Source of the DNA: Paenirhizobium daejeonense
GTDB lineage: Bacteria > Pseudomonadota > Alphaproteobacteria > Rhizobiales > Rhizobiaceae
Reading direction: 5' to 3'
Length of the DNA stretch: 64,000 nucleotides
Assembly: GCF_014280875.1 (NCBI RefSeq)
Contig: NZ_JACLAL010000001.1
Coordinates: 372,001-436,000 of the forward strand
The notes under the pieces are model-generated. The model did not search any database, had not been told where the DNA came from, and saw nothing but the letters and a program-made list of their open reading frames with translations. The position numbers were made by a program, and so were the translations under genes. Shown one piece after another: positions 38,739 through 46,816 of the stretch; position 1 is the first letter of the stretch, and every line of letters starts with the position of its first letter.

Positions 38739-39677
38739 ATGTTCAAGCCTATGGGAATATCGGTGCTGGCCATCGCCTTGCTGGGGTCGAGCCATCTCGC
38801 GTTCGCCGCCGATCCGGCCTCGTGTCGGGCGGTGCGCATGGCGGAACCCGGCTGGAACGACCTTGCCTTCACCACCGGGATCGGCATGACCCTGCTCAAG
38901 GGACTCGGCTACGAACCCTCAACCAACATGCTCGGCGTCGAGGTGATCTACCGCAGCCTTGAAAACAAGGATCTCGACGTGTTCCTGGGCTATTGGGAAC
39001 CGGCCATGGTCAACTACTTCAAGGCCTATCAGGAAAAGGGCAGCGTCGAGACCGTCAGGGTCAATCTGACGGGTGCGAAATACACCTTCGCCGTGCCGGA
39101 CTACGTCTACGAAGCCGGTGTCCACGACTTCAGCGACCTGCACAAGTTCTCCGACCAGTTCGGCAAGAAGATGTACGGCATCGAGCCCGGCTCCAACCTC
39201 ACCATGTTCGATGTCATAGCCGATCCGTCCTTCAGCCTTTCGGATTGGGAGGTGGTCGAATCCAGCGAGCAGGGCATGCTGGCAGAGGTCCGCAGAAAGG
39301 TGAAGAACAAAGAGTTCATCGTCTTCCAGGGCTGGGCGCCCCATCCGATGAACTCGGCCTTCCAGATCCGTTATCTCACCGGCGGCGATAAGTTCTATGG
39401 GCCGGATTATGGTGCCGCGACCGTTTCGACGCATGTTCGCAAGGGTTTTGCCGGGGAATGCCCGAATGTCGCGAAGCTCCTGAACAACCTCGCATTCGAT
39501 GTCGATTTCGAAAATCGCGGCATGGGTTACCTGATCGATGACGGCATGGGGCCGGAGGAAGCGGCGGTGAAGGCCATCAAGGATGAGCCGCAGCGGCTGG
39601 AGGCATGGCTCGCCGGCGTCGAAACCATCGATGGCAAGCCGGGACTGGATGCCGTCAAGGGCGCGCTGGGTCTCTGA
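38739..39677 (+). CDS. Choline/glycine betaine ABC transporter substrate-binding protein (ChoX-like)
   Basis: A 312-residue secreted binding protein: signal peptide MFKPMGISVLAIALLGSSHLAFA, then a type II fold with MAEPGWNDLAFTTGI, DVFLGYWEPAMVNYF and FQGWAPHPMNSAFQIRYL, which match ChoX. Aromatic residues W, Y and F in these motifs would form the cation-binding box for choline. No permease or ATPase gene follows, so it is an orphan unless it uses transporter parts from elsewhere. Its stop overlaps the next start (TGATG). Confidence 0.9.
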   Translation: MFKPMGISVLAIALLGSSHLAFAADPASCRAVRMAEPGWNDLAFTTGIGMTLLKGLGYEPSTNMLGVEVIYRSLENKDLDVFLGYWEPAMVNYFKAYQEKGSVETVRVNLTGAKYTFAVPDYVYEAGVHDFSDLHKFSDQFGKKMYGIEPGSNLTMFDVIADPSFSLSDWEVVESSEQGMLAEVRRKVKNKEFIVFQGWAPHPMNSAFQIRYLTGGDKFYGPDYGAATVSTHVRKGFAGECPNVAKLLNNLAFDVDFENRGMGYLIDDGMGPEEAAVKAIKDEPQRLEAWLAGVETIDGKPGLDAVKGALGL

Positions 39678-40549
39678 TGTCCGTGGATCATGCCGGCTGG
39701 GAGCAGAAGAAATGCCGCCTGACACTCGCTGACGGGCGGCGTCTGGCCTATGTCCATGAAGCATCCGACGCAGGGGCCGCCGGGCCGTTGCTGGTTCTCC
39801 TGCACGGGTTCACCGACAGCAGCCGCAGCCATGCCGAACTTGCGTCATTGCTCTGGCCCCAGTTTTCCCTGCTGATCCCCGATCTGCCGGGCCATGGCTC
39901 TTCCGCTGCGCGGCAGTCGCCGGGATGTGATGGGTTTGCCGAAGACGTCGAGGCCCTGCTGGATCATCTTGGACGTGGTGAGGCTATCGTTCTCGGCCAT
40001 TCCATGGGGGGCGTGGTCGGGGTCGATCTTTGTGCGCGGCTCGGAAAGCGGGCGCAGGGCCTCGTGATCCTGGCAAGCTCGCTCACGCCGCGCCTTGCCG
40101 AGGATGGAAACATCTCGACTGCGATCCGGTCCCTGGCGGACCCGATCGATCCCGCCGATCCGTTTTTCGACGAATGGCATGCCTGCGCCCGTCCGGTCGA
40201 TCCGGAATTTCTTAGCCATGCGCGGCTTGAGGCGGCGGCAATGCAGGCCGCCGTCTGGCAGCGCGTTTTCACCGGGCTCGCGGACGCGAACCGGACCGCG
40301 ACGGCCGGGCAGGTGACGTGCCCGGTTCTTTGCCTTTCGGGCGAGGATGACCCGCTGTTCGGACCGGAGCATCAGCGGGCGCTGGCGAATGCTTTCGTTT
40401 CATCTCCGTCATCGACGGCCGTGGCCTTGCCGGGACGCGGGCACAACATCCATTGGGAAGATGCGGGGCTGGTGGCGCGGATGGTCCGGGAATTCGTCTC
40501 CGGCATATCGTTGAACCGGCAGGACACGGCACCGTTGGCAATTTCCTGA
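39677..40549 (+). CDS. Alpha/beta hydrolase
   Basis: A 290-residue hydrolase with the nucleophile elbow GHSMGG (about residue 113), the oxyanion stretch LVLLHGFTDSSRS, an acid region LCLSGEDDPLFGPEHQ and the catalytic histidine in GRGHNIHWE. Substrate unknown. The start overlaps the stop of the choline-binding gene, so both are made from one message; hydrolysis of a choline ester or phosphocholine-like compound is a tempting but unproven guess. Confidence 0.85.
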   Translation: MSVDHAGWEQKKCRLTLADGRRLAYVHEASDAGAAGPLLVLLHGFTDSSRSHAELASLLWPQFSLLIPDLPGHGSSAARQSPGCDGFAEDVEALLDHLGRGEAIVLGHSMGGVVGVDLCARLGKRAQGLVILASSLTPRLAEDGNISTAIRSLADPIDPADPFFDEWHACARPVDPEFLSHARLEAAAMQAAVWQRVFTGLADANRTATAGQVTCPVLCLSGEDDPLFGPEHQRALANAFVSSPSSTAVALPGRGHNIHWEDAGLVARMVREFVSGISLNRQDTAPLAIS

Positions 40550-40598
40550 ATGCGGGCTATCACGCTGTCTCGTTCACATCGTTCTCTCGAGGCAAGTC

Positions 40599-41606
40599 AT
40601 GCACACCCCCGTCACCGTCGAAGTTACCCGAGGCAAACTGGTCGAGAGCCGTCATCGCGGTCTGGCCGTGGTGGTGGATGGAGATGGCAATGTCGTCTAT
40701 TCCGCCGGTGAGATCGAGACGCCGACCTTCCCCCGCTCGTCCTGCAAGGCCATGCAGGCGCTGCCGCTGATCGAAACCGGTGCCGCTGATGCCTATGGCT
40801 TCGGCAATAAGGAACTGGCGCTTGCCTGTTCCTCTCATTCCGGCGAGGACGAGCATGTGGCGCTGGCCGCCTCCATGCTGAAGCGGGCAGGGCGGGACGA
40901 AAGCGTGCTGGAATGCGGCGCCCACTGGTCCTTCGAGCAGAAGACGCTGATCCATCAGGCCCGCACGCTCGAAAAGCCGACCGCCCTTCACAACAATTGC
41001 TCCGGCAAGCATTCCGGCTTCATCTGCGCCTGCTGCCATGCCGGCGACGATCCGCGCGGCTATGCCGGTTACGAACATCCGCTGCAGGTGGAAATCCGCG
41101 CCGTGATGGCCGACCTGACCAGCACGCCGCTATCACGCGACAATTGCGGCACCGACGGCTGCTCGATCCCGACCTATGCCGTTCCGCTCGTCGATCTCGC
41201 CCGCGGCTTCGCCAAGATGGCGACCGGCAACGGCATCGGGCCGCAACGTGCGGCAGCCTCGAAACGCCTGATCGAGGCCTGCATGGCCGAACCCTTCTAT
41301 GTCGCCGGCACCGGCCGCTTCTGCACCCGCCTGATGCAGGTCGCGCCCGGCAAGATCTTCGCCAAGACCGGCGCTGAAGGTGTGTTCTGCGCCATCCTGC
41401 CGGAAAAGGGGCTATCGCTCGCCGTCAAGTGCGAAGACGGCGCAAGCCGCGCCGCCGAAAGCATGATCGCCGCCCTTCTAGCCCGCTACTTCGAAAAGGA
41501 CAGCGCCGAGCACGCGGCCCTGATGGGCATGGCCAACCACTCCATGCACAACTGGATCGGCCTGCACGTCGGCGATGTCCGCGTTACCAACGTGCTGTTC
41601 GACTGA
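40599..41606 (+). CDS. Asparaginase (rhizobial AnsA / asparaginase II family)
   Basis: A 335-residue protein of the Rhizobium etli-type asparaginase family, unrelated to the E. coli enzymes. Conserved segments include RSSCKAMQALPL, SSHSGEDEHV, NNCSGKHSGFICAC and NCGTDGCSIPTYAVPL. It would hydrolyse asparagine to aspartate and ammonia in the cytoplasm; no signal peptide is seen. It follows the hydrolase by 49 bases and may share its transcript. GAGG precedes the ATG. Confidence 0.92.
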   Translation: MHTPVTVEVTRGKLVESRHRGLAVVVDGDGNVVYSAGEIETPTFPRSSCKAMQALPLIETGAADAYGFGNKELALACSSHSGEDEHVALAASMLKRAGRDESVLECGAHWSFEQKTLIHQARTLEKPTALHNNCSGKHSGFICACCHAGDDPRGYAGYEHPLQVEIRAVMADLTSTPLSRDNCGTDGCSIPTYAVPLVDLARGFAKMATGNGIGPQRAAASKRLIEACMAEPFYVAGTGRFCTRLMQVAPGKIFAKTGAEGVFCAILPEKGLSLAVKCEDGASRAAESMIAALLARYFEKDSAEHAALMGMANHSMHNWIGLHVGDVRVTNVLFD

Positions 41607-41702
41607 GGTTCGGCCTATCCGCTGACCTGTGCCGAGCCGCGTGAACCGAGCCTTCGCCCTCAAGCGGGAGGAGACGAAGCGAAGGCGTTGCAGCATTCTT
41701 AA

Positions 41703-41787
41703 CCCTCCCCCTTGTGTGGGGGGCGGCAGGTGGGAGGGGGTTTGCTACGGAGCTAAGCCCCCCAAACCCTCCCCACAAGGGGGAGGG
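41703..41787. repeat. Long inverted repeat in convergent gap
   Basis: CCCTCCCCCTTGTG (41703-41716) is perfectly inverted as CACAAGGGGGAGGG (41774-41787), with a second GGGAGGGGG/CCCCCC pair inside. It lies between the convergent asparaginase and SDR genes and probably acts as a bidirectional terminator or is an independent repeat family. The rest of 41607-41939 shows no gene. Confidence 0.8.
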
Positions 41788-41939
41788 GCTCCACGCCCAT
41801 GCCTTGATTTGCGATTGAACTGCTGCTGCCGGATGAGGGGTCGCCATTCAACGATCTACTGCCGTTTCACCGAATTACTTGCGGGCGTCTATGAATCCGG
41901 CAAGGCCCGCTCGTATTGTTTCTGCAACCACTCGTCTGA

Positions 41940-42689
41940 CTATCCCGCAAGCGCAACCGCATCCGCACCCGCCGGAATGCGCATGGGAGACGATGGATCG
42001 GTCGCGGCACGCCAGATCGCCTGAGCGACGTCAGCTGCGTGGGTGATGTCCGCCTCTCCCTGCTGCTCCCACGCGGCAAACACGGATTTGACCACTGAGG
42101 CATAGGCTTCCGGGAAGCCGCCATGTTCCTGTATCCTTGACCGGGCGTTGTCACCGAAACTGGTTGCCGGTGCACGACCGGGCAGGACGATCTTCATGCG
42201 CACGTTGAAGGGCTCGAGTTCCAGCGCGGCAACGTCGGTGAAGGCATTCACGGCCGCCTTGCTGGCGGTATAGACCGAAAGCAGCGGCAGGGGCATCAGC
42301 GTCACGCTCGATGTCACGTTGATGACGACGCCTTGCCTGCGCTCCCGAAACTGCGGCAGCACCGCCTGCGTCATCGCGATGGTGCCAAGAGTGTTGGTCT
42401 CGAAGATGTCGCGCACGACCTCCATAGGTGTTCCCTCGACAGCATTCAGCCAGCCTATGCCGGCATTGTTCACCAGAACGTCGATCGGGCCGGCTGCCTC
42501 GACGGCGTTGCGGATGCTGACGGCATCCGTGACGTCGAGAGCGAGGATGCCGAGGTTTTCCGAAGGAGGCAGGATGTCCGCGCGCGGGTTGCGCATGGTC
42601 GCCACGACCCTCCAGCCCTTTTCGAGAAAGAACTTTGCGGTTTCCAGTCCGAACCCGGAGGATGCTCCGGTAATGAGAACGGTCTTCAT
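41940..42689 (-). CDS. SDR family oxidoreductase
   Basis: A 249-residue classical short-chain dehydrogenase: TGASSGFGLETAKFF for NAD(P) binding, NNAGIG, the catalytic serine in NVTSSV and YTASKAA for the YxxxK pair. Substrate unknown. ATG 42689 follows AGGAAAAG. Divergent from a cupin-AraC regulator, the same arrangement as at 11699-13717. Confidence 0.92.
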   Translation of the reverse strand: MKTVLITGASSGFGLETAKFFLEKGWRVVATMRNPRADILPPSENLGILALDVTDAVSIRNAVEAAGPIDVLVNNAGIGWLNAVEGTPMEVVRDIFETNTLGTIAMTQAVLPQFRERRQGVVINVTSSVTLMPLPLLSVYTASKAAVNAFTDVAALELEPFNVRMKIVLPGRAPATSFGDNARSRIQEHGGFPEAYASVVKSVFAAWEQQGEADITHAADVAQAIWRAATDPSSPMRIPAGADAVALAG

Positions 42690-42787
42690 GCTTCTTTTCC
42701 TTTTCAATATCGGATGAAAGAAGGGTAGATCGTTCTGGTGATGCGATACATAATGCATCGTCCGTCAAACATTATCAGGAGTGTCGT

Positions 42788-43702
42788 TTGAGCGATCCGC
42801 TCGCCGAGATGGTCACATTGCTGCAGCCGAGCGCGGGCTTGTCCAAAGCGGTCAGCGGCGGCGGCGTCTGGAGCGTCACCCGCGATGGTCCGGGAAACCC
42901 GTTCTATTGCGTGGTGATCGAGGGCGCTTCCCGCCTCGCGGTGGATGGCAACGCCCCAGTCGAACTGCGCGCGGGTGATTTCGTGCTGGTTCCCGGCATG
43001 CACAATTTCACCATGTCGGGCAGCGGGGAGACGCTGGATGGGACGGTCGATCCGCGCACGATCACCCGGCTTCCGGGCGAGATCAGGCACGGCGATCCGC
43101 ATGCGCCCGCCAATGCACGGCTGCTGGTCGGGCATTTTTCCTTCGGATCGCCGGATGCGGAACTGCTCCTGTCCCTGCTGCCGAGGTTCTTTCATATCCG
43201 CGGAGACGAAAGGCTGTCGGCCCTCGTCGGGCTCGTGACCGACGAAGCCCGAAACGAAAGGCCGGCGCGCGAGATGATCCTCGCCCGGCTGCTGGAAGTG
43301 CTGCTCCTGGAGACGCTGCGCTCGACCTCGGGTGAGGCGGCACCCCACGGCATTCTGCGCGGCCTCGGCGACGAGCGCCTCGCACCCGTCATCCGCCTGC
43401 TTCACGAACATCCGACCCGGGAATGGACAATGGAACAACTGGCGGGCGAAGCCGCGCTCTCCCGATCCGCATTCTTCAAGCGCTTCCGCCGCGCCATGGG
43501 CGTGGCGCCCATGGAATACCTGATTTCCTGGCGGATGACGCTGGCGAGAAACCTTCTCACGAAGGGCAATATCGGCATTCAGGAAATCGCCGAACGGGTC
43601 GGCTACCGCTCCGCCAGCGCTTTCAGCACAGCCTTCACCCGCTTCGCCGGACTTCCGCCATCAAGATACGTTTCGGCGGGCATCGAAGCTCGAAGCTCCT
43701 GA
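42788..43702 (+). CDS. AraC family transcriptional regulator with N-terminal cupin domain
   Basis: A 304-residue regulator with a cupin_6-type sensor half (FYCVVIEGASRLAVDGNAPVELRAGDFVLVPG) and an AraC DNA-binding end (WTMEQLAGEAALSRSAFFKRFRR and RVGYRSASAFSTAFTRFAG). The start is a TTG at 42788 supported by AGGAG six bases before it. It is divergent from the SDR gene and probably regulates it. A second regulator of the same architecture is at 12743-13717. Confidence 0.9.
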   Translation: MSDPLAEMVTLLQPSAGLSKAVSGGGVWSVTRDGPGNPFYCVVIEGASRLAVDGNAPVELRAGDFVLVPGMHNFTMSGSGETLDGTVDPRTITRLPGEIRHGDPHAPANARLLVGHFSFGSPDAELLLSLLPRFFHIRGDERLSALVGLVTDEARNERPAREMILARLLEVLLLETLRSTSGEAAPHGILRGLGDERLAPVIRLLHEHPTREWTMEQLAGEAALSRSAFFKRFRRAMGVAPMEYLISWRMTLARNLLTKGNIGIQEIAERVGYRSASAFSTAFTRFAGLPPSRYVSAGIEARSS

Positions 43703-43706
43703 GACC

Positions 43707-44462
43707 TCACCCCTCGATCACCTCGGTCCCTGCCTCGCGATAGGGTGCGAGCCGTTCCGCGTCCATGCCTGAGGGTACGATCAGGCCGGCGATGTTCGAG
43801 AGCGGCGCGATCAGGCAGGGTGAGAGCGCGCCGATCTTCTCTTCGGTCACCGGCACGTAGGTTTCGGCGCTCGCCGTCAGGATATGCCGCTTGATTGCCG
43901 CTTCCTCGAAATCGCCGGTCGAGAGACCGTGTGAGGGATGCACGGCGGTAACCCCGAGAAAGAAGATGTCGGGGCGGATCGCGTCGATGGCGGTCATCGC
44001 CGCCGCACCCACCGCCACCATGGAATGCTTGTAAAGCCGCCCGCCGATCAGGATCACCTCGATCTGCCGGTGATGTTCGAATTCGGCGGCAATCGTCGGC
44101 GAATGGGTGGCGACGGTCAGCGGCATGTCCTTCGGCAATCGCCGGGCGATCTCGGCCGTCGTCGTGCCGCCATCGAGGAAGATCATCTGCCCCGGCTTCA
44201 CAAGGGCTGCCGCGCGTGCGCCGAGCGCTGCCTTTTCCCTCGTGGAAACGCTTTGGCGGGCGGAAAAATCCGGCAGCTCGGGCGTAACAGGCAGCGCCCC
44301 GCCATGCACCCGTCGCAGCAATCCCGCCGTTGCCATATCGCGCATGTCCCGCCGGATCGTGTCTTCAGAAACCGAAAGCTCTTTGGCCAGTTCGCTCGCC
44401 AGCGCGCGGCCTGTCAGTCGCAAGGTTTCGAGAATATGGGCGCGGCGCTGATCGGTAAGCAT
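43707..44462 (-). CDS. DeoR family transcriptional regulator
   Basis: A 251-residue DeoR/GlpR-type repressor: N-terminal HTH ELAKELSVSEDTIRRDMRDMATAGLLRRVHGGAL and a sugar-phosphate-sensing domain with IFLDGGTTTAEIARRLP. Such proteins control sugar or nucleoside catabolism. It converges on the AraC gene and is divergent from the DUF4406-like gene at 44582, which is its most likely target. Confidence 0.92.
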   Translation of the reverse strand: MLTDQRRAHILETLRLTGRALASELAKELSVSEDTIRRDMRDMATAGLLRRVHGGALPVTPELPDFSARQSVSTREKAALGARAAALVKPGQMIFLDGGTTTAEIARRLPKDMPLTVATHSPTIAAEFEHHRQIEVILIGGRLYKHSMVAVGAAAMTAIDAIRPDIFFLGVTAVHPSHGLSTGDFEEAAIKRHILTASAETYVPVTEEKIGALSPCLIAPLSNIAGLIVPSGMDAERLAPYREAGTEVIEG

Positions 44463-44581
44463 GCGGCTTCCTGCGTTTTTGTCTGTGTATTTGCGTTATA
44501 ATGCATGAAATGATTCGACATTCCAGAAAATTCGTGCAGATTCACGCATGTTTCAGCAATGCGACATGAAAGGAGCACGAA

Positions 44582-44938
44582 ATGCTGATATTGATTGCAG
44601 GTCCCTACCGGTCGGGAACGGGGGATGATCCCGCGAAGATGGCCGAAAACCTGAAGCGCCTGGAAGCGCCGTCCCATGCCCTGTTCAGGGCCGGTCACGT
44701 GCCGATGATCGGAGAGTGGGTGGCGCTGCCGGTCTGGCATGCGGCGGGCGGCAAGAGCGTTGGTGACGATCTCTACGAGGAGATATTCCACCCGGTCGCG
44801 GGCCGTCTTCTTCAACTTTGCGAGGGTGTGCTGCGCCTGCCGGGCGCTTCCAAGGGGGCGGACAACGACGTGCGGATCGCCAACGAGCGCGGCATTCCGG
44901 TCTGGCACCGGCTGGAGGACGTGCCGGGCTGCGCCTGA
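44582..44938 (+). CDS. DUF4406 / nucleoside deoxyribosyltransferase-like protein
   Basis: A 118-residue protein starting MLILIAGPYRSGTGDDPAKMAENL, a pattern of the nucleoside 2-deoxyribosyltransferase superfamily, with GASKGADNDVRIANERGIPVW near the end. Members act on or recognise nucleosides or nucleotides, but the exact activity here is unknown. AAAGGAG precedes the ATG. Divergence from a DeoR-type repressor fits a nucleoside or pentose theme. Confidence 0.75.
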   Translation: MLILIAGPYRSGTGDDPAKMAENLKRLEAPSHALFRAGHVPMIGEWVALPVWHAAGGKSVGDDLYEEIFHPVAGRLLQLCEGVLRLPGASKGADNDVRIANERGIPVWHRLEDVPGCA

Positions 44939-45061
44939 GTGTTACCGTCTGCCTGTGGCAGGCGAGGTAACGCCTTGGCTGGATAAAAGGCGAGGGAGGA
45001 CCAAAGGCCTCCCTCAGCTTACTGACAAAGTCTCGTATCGATCGTCGAGGCTCCCGTCTCC

Positions 45062-45171
45062 GTCATGCCGGACTTGTTCCGGCATCCAGCGGCGCGATGT
45101 CCATCGCGCAAAACACTCTTTTGCGATCAGGGACTTGATCGCGCTGGATCCCGGCTCAGGGCCGGGATGAC
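45062..45171. repeat. Dispersed intergenic repeat, family B, copy 2
   Basis: A 110-bp unit from GTCATGCCGG to CCGGGATGAC with the inner hairpins ATGCCGG/CCGGCAT, GCGCGATG-TC-CATCGCGC and ATCCCGG/CCGGGAT. Preceded by ACAAAGTCTCGTATCGATCG as in copy 1. It fills most of the 44939-45281 gap between the DUF4406-like gene and the GST; no gene is seen there. Confidence 0.85.
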
Positions 45172-45281
45172 GACCTTGGGGGAGCGTCGGCGGACCCAAG
45201 GATATGTCCGAAAGGGCGCTCGCCAGCGCCCCGAAAAAGGCCGGAAGGCCTCCTCTTTCCGGTTCGCAAGGAGGGAGGCCC

Positions 45282-45941
45282 TTATTCCTGTTCGTCGGCG
45301 CGGGTCAGCCACATGGCCTTGAAGGCCGGGCGGTCCTGGCAGCGCTTCAGCCATGCGGCGACATGCGGATGCTCTTCCATCAGCGGTTGGTAGGGCTGGG
45401 CATAGCGGACGATTTCCGCCACGTTCAGGTCCGCGACGGTGAAGCGGTTGCCGACGAGGTAGTCGTGGGTGGAAAGCTGCTTTTCCAGCACGCCGAAGGA
45501 GCGCTTCAGGAGGCGGCTGACGGCATCGGCTTCCGCCTTGCCGGCATCGGTGCCGAGCCGTCCCTCGGCATTGGCCGTCGAGATCTTCAGCGCATTGAGT
45601 TCGATCTCGGTCGCCGCGAAGAACGACCACTGGATCATCAACGCATCCTCGGCGAGATCCTTGGGCGAAAGCGGACCGCCATGCTTCTTGGCGAGGTAGA
45701 GGTTGATCGCGAGGCTTTCGGTGAGCTTCAGCCCGTCATCGTCGATGGTGGGGATGGCCCCCATCGGATTGACCGCCAGAAACTCCGGCGAACGGGTGTT
45801 GATCCGCGCGTCCACGGCCAGCGGATCGGCAAGCTTGCGGGCCTGGATGACAGGCACCTGCTTGAAGGTGAGGCCAAGCTCTCCGGCCAGCCAGAATGTG
45901 CGTGTCGCGCGTGATTTGTAGACGCCGTAGATGGTCAGCAT
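45282..45941 (-). CDS. Glutathione S-transferase family protein
   Basis: A 219-residue GST. The thioredoxin-fold half has [32 protein letters not shown] and [12 protein letters not shown]; the helical half has [18 protein letters not shown]. Arginine-rich SRATR replaces the usual catalytic serine or cysteine position, so the exact class is unclear. It stands alone and differs from the GST in the bet operon (30773-31417). Confidence 0.88.
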   Translation of the reverse strand: MLTIYGVYKSRATRTFWLAGELGLTFKQVPVIQARKLADPLAVDARINTRSPEFLAVNPMGAIPTIDDDGLKLTESLAINLYLAKKHGGPLSPKDLAEDALMIQWSFFAATEIELNALKISTANAEGRLGTDAGKAEADAVSRLLKRSFGVLEKQLSTHDYLVGNRFTVADLNVAEIVRYAQPYQPLMEEHPHVAAWLKRCQDRPAFKAMWLTRADEQE

Positions 45942-46252
45942 GATTTCTTCCCTGTTGGTGCGGGCCGAAGGCTATCCGTCTGCCGTTCGGATGAAAAGCT
46001 CAACCGCTGTGATCCGCACATGAATTCTAATGATGGAAATGCCGCAATCGTTGACTTCGAGGAGCCGAAATTTTATGGATTTGCTTCGGGTCCGCAGTTC
46101 ACCCAGGCGTCACCGCCCCGAAAGGGGAGCTAAACCTGACTTTTCGATTTTCACGACAGCCACTTTTCCAGTGCCCGGTCGGAAGTCGGTGACCACCGAA
46201 TACCCTGGTTTTTCCAGTCTGGTTTTCTGGGCACGATATCGAGGAAAAGACG
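45942..46252 (+). promoter_or_regulatory. Intergenic region with promoter and structured leader before the DUF2087 gene
   Basis: TTGACT (46051-46056), a 17-base spacer and TATGGA (46074-46079) form a plausible promoter, which would give a leader of about 165 bases. Within it, CCCC-GAAA-GGGG (46116-46127) is enclosed by CAGG (46104-46107) and CCTG (46135-46138), a nested stem with unpaired GCTAAA. It could be a regulatory leader; I cannot match it to a known riboswitch class. Nothing else is seen in this gap. Confidence 0.35.
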
Positions 46253-46816
46253 ATGTCGCGTATCATTCATGCCTATGAGGCGCCCGATCTTTCGGCCCTT
46301 GCCCGCACGATCAAGCGGGAGCTCGACGCCCGCGCGGAAAAGCCCGGTCATGTCGAGATCCTGAACATCCTGTCGCGCGCGGCAGGCTATCGCAATTATC
46401 AGCATCTGAAGGCGGCAAGGGCCGCCGAAAGCCGCATGGCCGAACCACTCGCGGAAGCGCCTGTGGTCGATTTCCAGAAGGTGGAGGTTGCCGCGCGCTG
46501 TTTCGATGCGGCGGGTGAGCTGGCTCGCTGGCCGGCCAAGACCAGCCTGCAGCAGCTTTGCCTCTGGCGGCTGTGGTCCGAATTCCCGGCTGGGGAAGAA
46601 ATGACTGAGAGGCAGGTCAATGACCTTCTGAAACGCCGCCATGCCTTCGGCGATCATGCGCTCCTTCGCCGCGAGATGGTCAATCAGAGGCTTCTTTCGC
46701 GCACTGCCGATTGCCGGGTTTATCGAAGGGTCGAACGCCAGCCGCCACCGGATGCGCTGGCGCTCATCCGCCTTGCGCCGTCGCCTGTTCCGAAGGGGCA
46801 AGATAGAGGGAGTTAA
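46253..46816 (+). CDS. DUF2087 domain protein
   Basis: A 187-residue protein. The N-terminal part (HVEILNILSRAAGYRNYQHLKA) resembles a short helical region seen in glyoxalase-related proteins. The C-terminal half matches DUF2087: LCLWRLWSEFPAGEEMTERQVNDLLKRRHAFGDHALLRREMV followed by DCRVYRR, a winged-helix-like fold. Probably DNA-binding or regulatory; not established. GAGGAAAAG precedes the ATG. Its last codons overlap the convergent GGDEF/EAL gene by four bases. Confidence 0.82.
   Translation: MSRIIHAYEAPDLSALARTIKRELDARAEKPGHVEILNILSRAAGYRNYQHLKAARAAESRMAEPLAEAPVVDFQKVEVAARCFDAAGELARWPAKTSLQQLCLWRLWSEFPAGEEMTERQVNDLLKRRHAFGDHALLRREMVNQRLLSRTADCRVYRRVERQPPPDALALIRLAPSPVPKGQDRGS

Noticed and set aside
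44939-45281. Remnant of an insertion sequence
   Set aside because: No transposase frame or terminal duplications; the sequence is explained by a family B repeat.
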